Source: Prevotella sp.
GTDB taxonomy: Bacteria; Bacteroidota; Bacteroidia; Bacteroidales; Bacteroidaceae
Direction of reading: 5' to 3'
DNA: 64,000 nucleotides
NCBI GenBank assembly: GCA_016285075.1
Contig: JAEEQB010000001.1
Location: 62,001-126,000 of the forward strand
Made by a program: the position numbers and the translations under genes. Below, one piece after another: positions 25,938-35,234 of this stretch. The first letter of the stretch is position 1. Every line of letters begins with the position of its first letter. Under the pieces are notes generated by a model that did not search any database, was not told the DNA's origin, and worked only from the letters and a program-made list of their open reading frames with translations.

Positions 25938-25945
25938 CACGGATT

Positions 25946-26452
25946 ATGAAAGAAGTGATAGTAAAAGACGCAGAACTGCAGCAGGCAGCAATGGAGGGAA
26001 TGGACAGTTTCCTGCAGGTTTTCATCAGGGCTATTCGTGAGACCATCGGGGGCGAACTGACTGCCGAGACCATGACAGAACTGAACGCAGACCAGATAAC
26101 GCTCTTGGCGTGGCAGACCCTGCACGACGAGGTGATGGATGGCGGGTTTGTCCAGTTGATCTATAACGGTTACGGCCCCTTCATCTTCAAAAACCCGCTG
26201 GCCAAGGTGTTGAAGCTGTGGGGACTGAGAGACCTTTCCAAGCTCATCTATGAGGGCCACACATTGTGGCTGAAGCATCGTGAACAGATAGAACGTGAAC
26301 TGTCTGAAGATGAGTTCATGGCATTGTTTGAACAGTTGCCAGAGTTCGATGACCTGGATGACACCTTCGTAGAGAACGAAGAGCAGTGGACCAGCGAGAT
26401 AGCCCACTATGTGGATGAACATATTGAGCAGTTTGCGTTAGTGAAAGATTAG
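25946..26452 (+). CDS. DMP19 (DUF4375) family protein
   Basis: The 168-residue protein carries the DMP19/DUF4375 signature TLHDEVMDGGFVQLIYNGYGPFIF, with acidic surroundings throughout (ELSEDEFMALFEQLPEFDDLDDTFVENEEQ). Family function is poorly known; members are cytoplasmic, and the strong acidity suggests DNA mimicry or protein binding, which is inference. The frame is open far upstream through the promoter repeats. I place the start at the ATG at 25946 because homologous sequence begins there and the last -7 box ends at 25937. Only 8 bases separate that box from the ATG, so the transcript would be nearly leaderless. It is followed after 22 bases by smpB. Confidence 0.8.
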   Translation: MKEVIVKDAELQQAAMEGMDSFLQVFIRAIRETIGGELTAETMTELNADQITLLAWQTLHDEVMDGGFVQLIYNGYGPFIFKNPLAKVLKLWGLRDLSKLIYEGHTLWLKHREQIERELSEDEFMALFEQLPEFDDLDDTFVENEEQWTSEIAHYVDEHIEQFALVKD

Positions 26453-26474
26453 TGTTTAGAGTCGAGAGTTTAAA

Positions 26475-26957
26475 GTGAATAAGGAACAAGAGCAGATCAG
26501 GAAGAAAAGTCCTGTAAACATCAAGAACAAGAAGGCCGCCTTTGAATATTTCTTCATTGAGACCTTTACTGCAGGCATTGTTCTGACGGGTACTGAGATC
26601 AAGTCCATCCGTGCTGGCAGAGCGAGTCTGGTGGATGCATACTGTATGATCGTGAACGGTGAGATGTGGGTGAAGGGCATGAATGTGTCACCTTACTTCT
26701 ATGGGTCGTATAACAATCATGAGATGAAGCGCGACCGAAAACTGTTGCTCACACGTCGTGAGATAGCACGATTGGAAAGTGCCACAAAACAGACTGGTTA
26801 CACCATTGTGCCGCTGTTGGTGTTTATCGACGAGCATGGACGTGCCAAGGTGGACATAGCCCTGTGTAAGGGTAAGAAAGCATTTGATAAGCGTCAGACA
26901 CTGAAGGAAAAAGAGGACAGGCGTGAAATGGACCGTGCAATGAAAGTATATAAGTAA
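26475..26957 (+). CDS. smpB: SsrA-binding protein SmpB
   Basis: SmpB escorts tmRNA to stalled ribosomes for trans-translation. The 160 residues include the OB-fold core ([30 protein letters not shown] split over residues 15-44), [20 protein letters not shown] and the C-terminal basic tail that enters the mRNA channel ([22 protein letters not shown]). The start used is GTG at 26475; no ATG precedes the conserved region. It lies in a + strand series between DMP19 and metH with short gaps, so it is probably cotranscribed. The tmRNA gene itself was not seen in this window. Confidence 0.95.
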   Translation: MNKEQEQIRKKSPVNIKNKKAAFEYFFIETFTAGIVLTGTEIKSIRAGRASLVDAYCMIVNGEMWVKGMNVSPYFYGSYNNHEMKRDRKLLLTRREIARLESATKQTGYTIVPLLVFIDEHGRAKVDIALCKGKKAFDKRQTLKEKEDRREMDRAMKVYK

Positions 26958-27000
26958 AAAGGAGAAGAAAGCGTTAGTTGACTAGTGAAAGCGAAAAACG

Positions 27001-29784
27001 ATGAGTTCTTATAAACTAGACGAGAGAATCAAACAGCGTGTCCTGGTGCTCGACGGAGCCATGGGTACGTTGATACAGAGTTACCAGCTCAGTGAGGCTG
27101 ACTACCGGGGAGAGACTTTCAGAGACAGCAGCGTGCTGTTGAAAGGCAACCACGATGTGCTTTGTCTGACACGTCCTGACGTGATAGCCGACATACACCG
27201 CCGATATCTGAAGGCTGGTGCCGACATCATTACCACCAACACATTCAGTTCCCAACGTGTTTCACAGGCTGACTACGGACTGGAATATGAGGCACGCCGC
27301 ATGGCACTCGAGGGTGCACGTATAGCAAGGAAGTGTGCCGATGAGATGGCTACAGACGACCATCCCCGGTTTGTGGCTGGCAGTATAGGTCCTACGAACA
27401 AGACCTGCTCCATGTCACCTGATGTGAGCGACCCATCACGACGTGACCTTACTTACGACGAACTGTTCCGCGCTTATCGTGAACAGGCTGATGCGCTGGT
27501 AGAGGGTGGGGTGGATGCCCTCCTTATAGAGACCATCTTCGACTCTCTCAATGCGAAGTGTGCCATAGACGCCTCGTTGCAGGCCATGCAGGCACATGGC
27601 GTGGAGCTGCCCGTTATGCTCTCCGTGACCATCAGCGACCTGGCTGGACGGACACTCAGCGGTCAGACGTTGGAAGCCTTTCTGGCCTCAGTGTCATCAT
27701 ATCCGATCTTTTCAGTAGGACTGAACTGCTCGTTTGGTGCACGCCAGATGATGCCTTTCCTGCGTGAACTGGCAGCCCGTGCACCTTATTATATAACCTG
27801 TCACCCCAATGCGGGACTTCCTAATGCCATGGGTCTATACGACGAAACGGCAGAGAGCATGGCACCGCAAATAGGCGAACTGGTGGAAGAAGGACTTGTG
27901 AACATCGTGGGAGGCTGTTGTGGCACAGACGATGAGTTCATACGCCGCTATGTGCCGTTGGTTGCCGGAGTGAAGCCTCATGTGCCTGTCGTACAGCCAC
28001 AGAAGATCTGGCTCAGCGGACTGGACTTGCTGGAACCCGTGGGTTTTACCAATGTTGGTGAACGCTGCAATGTCGCTGGCTCGCGTAAGTTCTTGAGACT
28101 CATCAAGGAGAAGAAGTATGAAGAAGCTTTGTGCATAGCCCGTAAGCAGGTTCAGGACGGAGCATTGGTGATAGATATCAATATGGACGACGGACTGCTC
28201 GATGCAAAGGCAGAAATGGTGAATTTCCTGAACCTGATTGCCTCAGAACCTGACATAGCCCGTGTTCCGGTGATGATTGACTCATCTGACTGGGATGTGA
28301 TTGTGGCTGGACTGAAATGTGTGCAAGGCAAGTCCATTGTGAACAGTATCTCGCTGAAAGAAGGTGAGAACGTTTTTCTCAGCCATGCACGCGACTGTAT
28401 GCGTTATGGGGCTGCCGTGGTGGTGATGTGCTTTGACGAACAGGGACAGGCCACAACCTATGAGCGCCGCATAGAAATAGCCCGGAGAGCCTATAGGCTG
28501 CTGACTGGGCAGGCGGGCATGAATCCTCTTGACATCATCTTCGATCCCAATGTGTTGGCTGTTGCCACAGGCATGGAGGAACACAATGCCTATGCCATGG
28601 ACTTTATACGTGCCACAGCATGGATTCGACAGCATCTGCCTGGTGCCCATGTAAGTGGCGGGGTGAGCAATCTGTCCTTCTCGTTCCGTGGTAACAACTA
28701 CATACGTGAGGCCATGCATGCCGTGTTCCTCTATCATGCTATCAGCCAAGGGATGGACTTCGGCATTGTTAACCCAGCTACCAAAGTGACCTATGCCGAT
28801 ATTCCCGATGAGCAGCTGGAGGTGATAGAGGATGTGATATTGAACCGTAAGAGCGATGCTGCCGAGGCTCTTGTTGAGCTTGCAAGGGATGTGGAATGTA
28901 GAATGAGGAATGATGGCAGTTCTTCTTCTGACCATTCTGCCCAAGGAAACGTTACTCCGCATTCCACAGACCATCATCCTCTGGAAAAAAACAATTCACA
29001 GCAATCTGTAGAAGAACGACTCGAACAGGCTCTGGTGAAAGGGGTAGGTGACAACTTGGCTGCTGACTTGCAGGAAGCATTGGAGCAATACCCACGTGCT
29101 GTAGACATCATCGAAGGACCGCTTATGGCAGGAATGAACCGCGTAGGAAAGTTGTTCGGCGAAGGAAAGATGTTCCTGCCACAAGTAGTGAAGACAGCCC
29201 GCACCATGAAACAAGCAGTGAGCATACTGCAGCCTGCTATAGAGTCTCAGAAGCAGGGTTCGGCAGTATCAGCGGGCAAGATACTGCTGGCTACAGTCAA
29301 GGGTGATGTGCACGACATCGGTAAGAACATTGTGTCTGTAGTGATGGCCTGCAACGGCTATGAGGTGATAGACATGGGTGTCATGGTGCCAGCCGAGCAG
29401 ATAGTACGTAAAGCCATTGAGGAGAAGGTGGACATGATAGGCCTGTCAGGGCTCATCACCCCCAGTCTGGAGGAAATGGTCAACGTGGCTGTTTGTTTGA
29501 AACGCGCGGGTGTGAACATACCGATTATGATTGGTGGAGCGACTACCAGTGAGCTGCATGTGGCATTGAAAATTGCACCCGTCTATGGCGGTCCGGTGGT
29601 GTGGATGAAGGATGCTTCGCAGAATGCACTCGTTGCCCAACGGCTAATGAACGATGAGATGTCACTGGAACGTGAACTTGACTGTCGATACCAGCATCTG
29701 CGTGAAGACTACCAACAGGAGCAGGCAGAGATCCTGTCGCTGGAGGAAGCCCGCAGAAGACGACCGCATTTGTTTGATAATTAA
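27001..29784 (+). CDS. metH: Cobalamin-dependent methionine synthase (without reactivation domain)
   Basis: MetH transfers a methyl group from methyltetrahydrofolate via cobalamin to homocysteine. Domains in order are: homocysteine-binding barrel (about 5-320) with zinc ligands Cys243 and Cys306-Cys307 (GGCCGT); pterin-binding barrel (about 345-600, [26 protein letters not shown]); cobalamin cap helices (about 670-745); and the Rossmann cobalamin domain with His771 in DVHDIGKN as lower axial ligand. The protein ends at 927, so the roughly 300-residue AdoMet reactivation domain of E. coli MetH is absent, as usual in Bacteroidales. Residues about 631-669 form an unusual Ser/Asn/His-rich linker encoded by low-complexity DNA. 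It follows smpB and precedes a HAD gene. Confidence 0.95.
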   Translation: MSSYKLDERIKQRVLVLDGAMGTLIQSYQLSEADYRGETFRDSSVLLKGNHDVLCLTRPDVIADIHRRYLKAGADIITTNTFSSQRVSQADYGLEYEARRMALEGARIARKCADEMATDDHPRFVAGSIGPTNKTCSMSPDVSDPSRRDLTYDELFRAYREQADALVEGGVDALLIETIFDSLNAKCAIDASLQAMQAHGVELPVMLSVTISDLAGRTLSGQTLEAFLASVSSYPIFSVGLNCSFGARQMMPFLRELAARAPYYITCHPNAGLPNAMGLYDETAESMAPQIGELVEEGLVNIVGGCCGTDDEFIRRYVPLVAGVKPHVPVVQPQKIWLSGLDLLEPVGFTNVGERCNVAGSRKFLRLIKEKKYEEALCIARKQVQDGALVIDINMDDGLLDAKAEMVNFLNLIASEPDIARVPVMIDSSDWDVIVAGLKCVQGKSIVNSISLKEGENVFLSHARDCMRYGAAVVVMCFDEQGQATTYERRIEIARRAYRLLTGQAGMNPLDIIFDPNVLAVATGMEEHNAYAMDFIRATAWIRQHLPGAHVSGGVSNLSFSFRGNNYIREAMHAVFLYHAISQGMDFGIVNPATKVTYADIPDEQLEVIEDVILNRKSDAAEALVELARDVECRMRNDGSSSSDHSAQGNVTPHSTDHHPLEKNNSQQSVEERLEQALVKGVGDNLAADLQEALEQYPRAVDIIEGPLMAGMNRVGKLFGEGKMFLPQVVKTARTMKQAVSILQPAIESQKQGSAVSAGKILLATVKGDVHDIGKNIVSVVMACNGYEVIDMGVMVPAEQIVRKAIEEKVDMIGLSGLITPSLEEMVNVAVCLKRAGVNIPIMIGGATTSELHVALKIAPVYGGPVVWMKDASQNALVAQRLMNDEMSLERELDCRYQHLREDYQQEQAEILSLEEARRRRPHLFDN

Positions 29785-29794
29785 TTTGTTATGC

Positions 29795-30427
29795 ATGATA
29801 AAAACTATTATTTTTGATCTGGGAGGTGTGGTTATCACATTGGCTCCACAGGAAGCTTTGAGACGATTCAAGGAGATTGGGCTAGAGGATGCTGACCGAT
29901 GGCTTGATGCCTATACGCAAGGGGGTATCTTCGGACAGTTGGAGGAAGGGCTGATTGATGCAGAGACTTTCAGAAGTGAATTCAGCCGCATGGCTGGCAA
30001 GGAGGTGAGCTATGAACAGTGCCGCTATGCATGGTTGGGCTATGCACAGGATGTGCCCCAGCGTAATCTCGACGTGCTGATGAAGCTGAAAGGCGAGGGC
30101 TACAGATTGGTTCTGCTTTCGAACACCAACCCGTACATGATGTCATGGGTACGCTCGAACGAGTTTGACGGACACGGCCATGGCATAGACTATTACTTCG
30201 ATGCTGTATACCTGAGTTACGAGATGAAGGTGATGAAACCCTCAACGGAATTCTTCCACCGTGTGCTGATGGCCGAGCATATAGCTCCCTCCGAGACCCT
30301 GTTTGTTGATGATGGTGCACGCAATGTGGCTACTGCCTCTCAGATGGGCATCCGCACGTTTTGCCCTGAAAACGGGGAGGACTGGACGAAACAGATTTAT
30401 GAGGAAATCAAATTGAATAATCAATAA
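29795..30427 (+). CDS. HAD-superfamily phosphatase (YihX-like, subfamily IA)
   Basis: A cytoplasmic phosphatase of 210 residues. Motif I is MIKTIIFDLGGVVITL, with the nucleophilic Asp in FDLGG (second acid replaced by Gly as in YihX-type enzymes). Motif II is LVLLSNTNP, the motif III Lys is in SYEMKVMKPSTEFF, and motif IV is TLFVDDGARNV. A helical cap lies between residues 15 and 85. The start ATG at 29795 is chosen because motif I must begin within the first residues; the open frame extends further upstream over metH. Sugar phosphates are likely substrates. It is 10 bases after metH and 8 bases before the next gene. Confidence 0.9.
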   Translation: MIKTIIFDLGGVVITLAPQEALRRFKEIGLEDADRWLDAYTQGGIFGQLEEGLIDAETFRSEFSRMAGKEVSYEQCRYAWLGYAQDVPQRNLDVLMKLKGEGYRLVLLSNTNPYMMSWVRSNEFDGHGHGIDYYFDAVYLSYEMKVMKPSTEFFHRVLMAEHIAPSETLFVDDGARNVATASQMGIRTFCPENGEDWTKQIYEEIKLNNQ

Positions 30428-30435
30428 CGTTTAAT

Positions 30436-31953
30436 ATGACAATACAGAAGAGAGAGATAGAAAGGATGATGGCTTTGGCTGTTGTTCTTTGTCCATTATT
30501 CCTGTTCACCCTTGGTCTTCATGCCCAGGTGAAACGAGAGTTCCGTGGTGCATGGATCCAGTGCGTCAACGGTCAGTTTGTGGGTATGTCCACCCAAAAG
30601 ATGCAACAGACGCTGACCTATCAGCTCGATGAGTTGCAGAAGGACGGTGTCAATGCCATCATCTTCCAGGTGCGCCCAGAATGCGACGCACTCTACGAGA
30701 GCAAACTGGAACCCTGGAGCCGTTTCCTTACCGGTCAGCAGGGAAAGGCCCCCAGTCCTTATTGGGACCCCTTGCAGTGGATGATTGATCAGTGTCACGC
30801 CCGCAACATGGAGCTGCATGCCTGGATCAATCCCTATCGTGCACTGACGAAGACCACCACCCAGCCTGACAGAAGCCACATCTCCGTGCGCAAACCGCAG
30901 AACTGTTTCAAGTACGATGGGTTGACCATCCTGAACCCTGGTATTGCCGAGAACCGCGACTATATCTGCCAAGTGGCTAAGGACATCGTTACCCGCTACG
31001 ATGTGGATGGCATCCATATGGATGACTATTTCTATCCCTATCCTGCTGCTGGTCAGGTGATTCCCGATGATGAGCAGTACAGAAAGCATTCCAATGGCAT
31101 ACGCGACCGTGGTGACTGGCGCCGTTACAATGTGAACCTGTTCATTGAGCAGTTCTACAAGACCATCCATAAGGCCAAGCCTTGGGTGAAAGTAGGAATC
31201 TCGCCTTTCGGCATCTATCGTAATAAGAGCACGAACAGCATCGGCAGCAACACGAATGGCACGCAGAACTATGATGACCTCTATGCCGATGTGCTGCTGT
31301 GGGTGAACAACGGATGGCTGGACTATTGCGTACCCCAGATTTACTGGGAGATAGGCCATAAAGCTGCCGATTACGACACCCTGATCCGCTGGTGGAACCA
31401 ATATGCAGCCAAGCGTCCTCTATTCATCGGCGAGGACGTGGAACGTACGGTGAAAAATACAGACCCTCAGAATCCCAACAGCCACCAGCAGCCTGCCAAG
31501 CACCGTCTGCACCAACAGATGCAGAACGTGAAAGGCACCGTTCTGTGGTATGCTAAGGCTGTCGTCGACAATGTGGGCAACTATGGCACCATGCTCCGTC
31601 AGAACTACTGGCGCAAACCAGCCCTCCAGCCGCTGATGACCTTTATTGACAAAACATCCCCCAGGAAGGTCCGCAAGATGAAACCCATCTGGACATCCGA
31701 CGGCTACGTGCTGTTCTGGACGGCTCCACGAGGAAAGGGATGGAAGCGCCAGGCTCGTCAGTATGTGGTCTATCGCTTTGCTGAAAACGAGAATGTTAAA
31801 AACCTGGATGCAGCTCATATCGTGGCAGTTACATCTGATACTTTCCTGAAACTGCCCTACGAGGACGGAACTTCGAATTACACCTACGTAGTAACGGCCC
31901 TCAACCGTTTGCATAACGAGTCGAAGGCCGTCAAGAAGAGCGTAAAGCTGTAA
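30436..31953 (+). CDS. Secreted GHL10 (DUF187) family putative glycosidase
   Basis: A signal sequence (about residues 1-31, ending GLHAQ) is followed by a TIM-barrel of the glycosyl-hydrolase-like 10 family. Conserved stretches are REFRGAWIQCVNG, GVNAIIFQVRPECDALY, HAWINPYRA, GIHMDDYFYPYP (with the acidic pair expected at the active site) and KVGISPFGIYRN. The C-terminal about 100 residues form a fibronectin-III-like domain (QYVVYRFAENENV...YTYVVTALNRLHNESKA). Family members are exported and linked to cell-wall or glycan turnover, but the substrate is not established. It ends the + strand series, 4 bases from the convergent S9 peptidase gene, without a visible terminator. Confidence 0.88.
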   Translation: MTIQKREIERMMALAVVLCPLFLFTLGLHAQVKREFRGAWIQCVNGQFVGMSTQKMQQTLTYQLDELQKDGVNAIIFQVRPECDALYESKLEPWSRFLTGQQGKAPSPYWDPLQWMIDQCHARNMELHAWINPYRALTKTTTQPDRSHISVRKPQNCFKYDGLTILNPGIAENRDYICQVAKDIVTRYDVDGIHMDDYFYPYPAAGQVIPDDEQYRKHSNGIRDRGDWRRYNVNLFIEQFYKTIHKAKPWVKVGISPFGIYRNKSTNSIGSNTNGTQNYDDLYADVLLWVNNGWLDYCVPQIYWEIGHKAADYDTLIRWWNQYAAKRPLFIGEDVERTVKNTDPQNPNSHQQPAKHRLHQQMQNVKGTVLWYAKAVVDNVGNYGTMLRQNYWRKPALQPLMTFIDKTSPRKVRKMKPIWTSDGYVLFWTAPRGKGWKRQARQYVVYRFAENENVKNLDAAHIVAVTSDTFLKLPYEDGTSNYTYVVTALNRLHNESKAVKKSVKL

Positions 31954-31957
31954 GACT

Positions 31958-34228
31958 TTATTTCAGCCAGCGGTCAAGCCAGTTGAAGAATGTGCGCTGC
32001 CAGAGCACACCGTTCTGGGGCTTCAGTACCCAATGGTTCTCGTCAGGGAAGATGAGCAGCTCGGCAGGAATACCCTTCATGCGGGCTGCATTAAAGGCTG
32101 ACATACCTTGGGTATAGTTGATGCGGTAGTCCAGTTCGCCATGAATGCAGAGAATGGGAGTGTCCCATTTCTCAACCATCTTGTGCGGGGAGTCATGGTA
32201 GGTCTTCTTGGCGTTGGGCATCTGCGGACGGTGCCAGTAGGCCTCGTCATATTCCCAGTTGCTGAACCAGTTCTCCTCAGTCTCTGTATACATAGCGGCG
32301 AGGTTGAAAGCACCGTCGTGGGCTATGAATGCCTTGAAACGTTTCTCGTGGATGCCTGCAAGGTAGTAAACGCTGAATCCGCCAAAACTGGCACCGACGG
32401 CCCCCAGACGATTGCGGTCGACAAAAGGCAGACTGTCGGCAGCGAAGTCGATGGCGCTCAGGTAGTCCTGCATACATTGGCCCGTCCAGTCACCCGAAAT
32501 CTGCTCCTTCCACTCCTGTCCGAAGCCCGGCAGTCCGTGACGGTTGGGAGCCACTACTACATAACCGTTGGCTGCCATCATCTGGAAATTCCAACGGTAG
32601 CTCCAGAACTGAGAAACAGGACTTTGAGGACCGCCCTCGCAGAAGAGTAGGGTGGGGTATTTCTTGCCTTCCTCGTAGTTGGCGGGCAGCATCACCCATA
32701 CCAGTTCCTTCTTGCCGTCGGTCGTGGGCACCCAGTACTGCTGCATCTTGCCGAGTGTCAGTTGTGAGAGTATATGGTCGTTCTCCTGGGTAACCTGCTG
32801 TACTTCCGTTCCTGTTACAGCCTTGAACACATGGCCTTTGGGAGCTTTTGATCGTGTGGCAAACCTTTCTCTAGGTAACACTCTGTAGATGTCTGTCGGA
32901 TGGCTCAGGCTTTGGCGGGTGGCCAAGATGGAATTGCCGTTGTTAGCCATTTTGATGGAGGTCCAGTCGTCCCAAGTCTCCGTCAGCTGGAAGACGTTTC
33001 CGTTGTTCAGTACGGTGTACATGTTGCAGCATCCTTCCCAGACGCTGAGGAAGTAGAGACGGGGAGAGGACACTTTCGCAACTCCGCCGTTTTTCCCCTT
33101 TACTTCCTTGTCTGCTCTCGATTTGCTTGCAGCCCAGCAGAAGGCTTCCACGTCGCTCTTCCAGTCTACATAGCTTTTTTCGCCTGTTGCCAGGTTGTAG
33201 ATGCAGAGGCGGTTGAGGTCGGCCTCGTAGCCGTCGCGCTCCATTGACTGCCAGGCAATGTAACGTCCGTCGGGCGAGAATTGCGGATTCTGGTCGTAGC
33301 CCACATTGTTCTTCAGGTTCTCAGGACTGTTGACTGCCTGCACCCTCAATGTGATGGTGGGGTCAACCTCAGGAGCCACATAGCCGGTTGGCTTGCAGAG
33401 GTTCTTCGTTTCGCGCGTACCTATAATATATAGATAAATGTCGGAGTCCGTGGAGATGGAGTAGGCCAGTCCCGTCTTCTTGCGGCAGGTATAGGCTATG
33501 CTTTTCGAGTCAGGGCTCCAGTCCAGTTGCTCAATGCCACCGAAGGGTTCCATTGGGCACTCGAAAGGCTCGCCCTCGAGGATGTCGTTACCTGTTGCTG
33601 AAATGGTCAGACCATCGCCTACAGTGTAGAGGAATGGGTGTTGGATGCTTTCTACATAGTGGTCCCAGTGGCGATACATCAGGTCGGTCACCAACCTGCC
33701 GGTAGCCTTTGGCAGGTCGTCCGGGTTCTTCTTGATGACTTCATGGAAGGGTATTGACTTCAGCAGGATGACCTTCGAACGGTCGGGTGAGAACTTGAAT
33801 CCCTCTACCTGTCCGTCAGTCTTCGACAGTTGCTGGCGGCCGGAACCGTCGGCTTTCATCTTCCATACTTCGCCGCCTGTCATGAATGCGATGGTTTCAT
33901 TGTCAATCCAGGTGGGTTCACTCTCCGATTTCGAGCCTATGGTAAGCGTGGTGTTGCCAGTACCGTCTGCATTGACGATGGCAATCTTCTGCTGGCTTTT
34001 ATTGGCTTTTACGCTGTAGTAGCCTACCTGATAGACAATAAGCCTCCCGTCTGGCGAGGCCTCGCAGCTGCCGATGCGTCCCATGGCCCATAGCGCCTCT
34101 GGAGTCATGAGCTTGCTTTGAAGACGGATGTTTTGCTTACCTATTTTCACTTCTTCGTTCTGTTGAGCTTGAATGTTGCAGGGCATTATCAACAGTGCCG
34201 TAGCAACCATGGTTAGTAATCTTTTCAT
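31958..34228 (-). CDS. Secreted S9-family (prolyl oligopeptidase/DPP-like) serine peptidase
   Basis: A signal peptide (MKRLLTMVATALLIMPCNIQAQ) leads into an N-terminal WD40-like beta-propeller with TolB-type repeats (WSPDSKSIAY, FSPDGRYIAW, FSPDRSKVI), about residues 40-480. The C-terminal peptidase domain (about 500-756) has nucleophile Ser in GAVGASFGGFSVYY, Asp in IHGELDYRIN and His in PDENHWVLKPQN. It should cleave short peptides in the periplasm, feeding the peptide-based nutrition common in this group. The start is ATG at 34228, since the upstream extension lies across the promoter. Transcription comes from 34253-34284. Confidence 0.92.
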   Translation of the reverse strand: MKRLLTMVATALLIMPCNIQAQQNEEVKIGKQNIRLQSKLMTPEALWAMGRIGSCEASPDGRLIVYQVGYYSVKANKSQQKIAIVNADGTGNTTLTIGSKSESEPTWIDNETIAFMTGGEVWKMKADGSGRQQLSKTDGQVEGFKFSPDRSKVILLKSIPFHEVIKKNPDDLPKATGRLVTDLMYRHWDHYVESIQHPFLYTVGDGLTISATGNDILEGEPFECPMEPFGGIEQLDWSPDSKSIAYTCRKKTGLAYSISTDSDIYLYIIGTRETKNLCKPTGYVAPEVDPTITLRVQAVNSPENLKNNVGYDQNPQFSPDGRYIAWQSMERDGYEADLNRLCIYNLATGEKSYVDWKSDVEAFCWAASKSRADKEVKGKNGGVAKVSSPRLYFLSVWEGCCNMYTVLNNGNVFQLTETWDDWTSIKMANNGNSILATRQSLSHPTDIYRVLPRERFATRSKAPKGHVFKAVTGTEVQQVTQENDHILSQLTLGKMQQYWVPTTDGKKELVWVMLPANYEEGKKYPTLLFCEGGPQSPVSQFWSYRWNFQMMAANGYVVVAPNRHGLPGFGQEWKEQISGDWTGQCMQDYLSAIDFAADSLPFVDRNRLGAVGASFGGFSVYYLAGIHEKRFKAFIAHDGAFNLAAMYTETEENWFSNWEYDEAYWHRPQMPNAKKTYHDSPHKMVEKWDTPILCIHGELDYRINYTQGMSAFNAARMKGIPAELLIFPDENHWVLKPQNGVLWQRTFFNWLDRWLK

Positions 34229-34252
34229 TGTCGGTATGTTTTTGAACTGCTG

Positions 34253-34284
34253 CAAAGGTACGAAAAAATAACCAAGCAAAACAA
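34253..34284 (-). promoter_or_regulatory. Promoter of the S9 peptidase gene
   Basis: TACCTTTG (34260-34253, minus strand) is a perfect -7 box, with TTG at 34284-34282, 21 bases upstream. The start codon at 34228 follows 24 bases after the -7 box. Confidence 0.7.
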
Positions 34285-34452
34285 TAGTTTCTCCCAATTC
34301 TTTTCTGTTATTCTGGATTTTAACATTTCGCAGAAAAGTAAGTCACTTCCCAGTTCACCACGGTAACCCTCATGCTCAGCAATCCAAGCAAACTCGGTTG
34401 CCTTCGCCTTGCACTCAGACGCGACGTCTCTCTTCAAGCAATCTCAGCCTGA

Positions 34453-34508
34453 GATTCAAGCAAGAGAGCGACACGATTCAAGCAAGAGAGCGACACGATT
34501 CAAGCAAG
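34453..34508. repeat. 22-bp tandem repeat (first array of the gap before fur)
   Basis: Units begin at 34453, 34475 and 34497 (partial) with consensus GATTCAAGCAAGAGAGCGACAC. A related TTCAAGCAATCTCAGCCTGA lies just upstream at about 34433. It is in the roughly 490-base gap between the S9 gene and fur. The unit shows no similarity to the other 22-bp arrays. Confidence 0.85.
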
Positions 34509-34528
34509 GTGATAGTCATCACGAAATG

Positions 34529-34614
34529 ACTGCCCTAAAAACGTGAGTTAACTCAAATCATCGATCGAGTTAACTCAAACGATCAATCGTGTTAACTCAC
34601 GGTTTTTGGGCAGT
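34529..34614. repeat. 22-bp-period GTTAAC array flanked by a 24-bp inverted repeat
   Basis: GTTAAC occurs at 34547, 34569 and 34591, exactly 22 bases apart, within GAGTTAACTC palindromes. The ends form an inverted repeat: ACTGCCC-n-AAAA-n-CGTGAGTTAAC on the left with its complement GTTAACTCACGG...GGGCAGT on the right (22 of 24 positions). The RNA could fold into a long hairpin that might end transcription of either neighbour. Confidence 0.8.
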
Positions 34615-34705
34615 TAATTGGTTTGACTCTTTGAACTGTCGCACGTTTTTTTTGCAGTTTAGACTTTTTATAATTTGTATTGCACGTAATCTGAAGAAAA
34701 TGTCG

Positions 34706-34713
34706 TACCTTTG
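34706..34713 (+). promoter_or_regulatory. -7 element of the fur-purA operon
   Basis: TACCTTTG at 34706-34713 lies 8 bases before the ATG at 34722. No TTTG is found 19-21 bases upstream; TTG at 34680-34682 is 23 bases away. If this promoter is used, the mRNA has almost no leader for the first ATG and about 20 bases for the ATG at 34737. Confidence 0.55.
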
Positions 34714-34721
34714 TGCGGTTT

Positions 34722-35234
34722 ATGAAGTATTCTACAATGAATGAAAGTGTGAAAGCCGCCGTCAGGCGGATACTAGACAGCTACTTGGAAATAAACAATC
34801 ATCGTAAGACGCAGGAGCGTTATGCGATTCTTGATGCGGTGTATAGTACGAAAGGACATTTCTCGCTGGAGGAATTAGGTGAGAAGCTGGCAACCGACTA
34901 TAAGTTTCCTGTCAGCAGGGCTACGTTGTACAACACGCTCAACCTGTTTATGGAGTTGCGTCTGGTGATACGTCACCGTTTTCACGGCTCTACCAAGTAT
35001 GAGGCCTGTTATGACAATAACAGCCATAGTCATCAGATTTGTACCGTCTGTGGAAAGGTGACCGAGATTGATTCGCCCGAGATCAGCGAGGTCATCGACA
35101 ATTTACATCTGAAGCGGTTCCGCAAGGATGGCTTTACCTTATATATATATGGTATCTGTAGCATCTGTCAGGCGAAGCTGACGCGTCAGAAGAATCTTGT
35201 AAAGAAAGAAGTAAAAAACGATCATAAGAAATGA
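34722..35234 (+). CDS. Fur-family transcriptional regulator
   Basis: A metal- or peroxide-responsive repressor of 170 residues. The winged-helix part (about 10-95) contains HRKTQERYAILDAVYSTKGHFSLEEL and the recognition helix FPVSRATLYNTLNLF. The dimerisation domain has the His-rich SHSHQICTVC segment and a second CSIC pair, the four cysteines of the structural zinc site. Whether it senses iron, zinc or peroxide cannot be told; the His/Glu set does not decide Fur versus Zur or PerR. Two starts are possible, ATG 34722 or 34737, and the position of the -7 box slightly favours the later one. Its stop overlaps the purA start by 4 bases (ATGA), so the two are coupled. Confidence 0.9.
   Translation: MKYSTMNESVKAAVRRILDSYLEINNHRKTQERYAILDAVYSTKGHFSLEELGEKLATDYKFPVSRATLYNTLNLFMELRLVIRHRFHGSTKYEACYDNNSHSHQICTVCGKVTEIDSPEISEVIDNLHLKRFRKDGFTLYIYGICSICQAKLTRQKNLVKKEVKNDHKK

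Noticed and set aside
25757..25945. N-terminal extension of the DMP19 protein through the promoter repeats (25-residue repeats)
   Set aside because: The repeats are promoters; the frame is open only because the unit is 75 bases. Homology begins at the ATG at 25946.
26958..27000. tmRNA (ssrA) or tRNA near smpB
   Set aside because: The gap is too short and no cloverleaf or tag-coding sequence was seen; no tRNA was identified by eye anywhere in the window.
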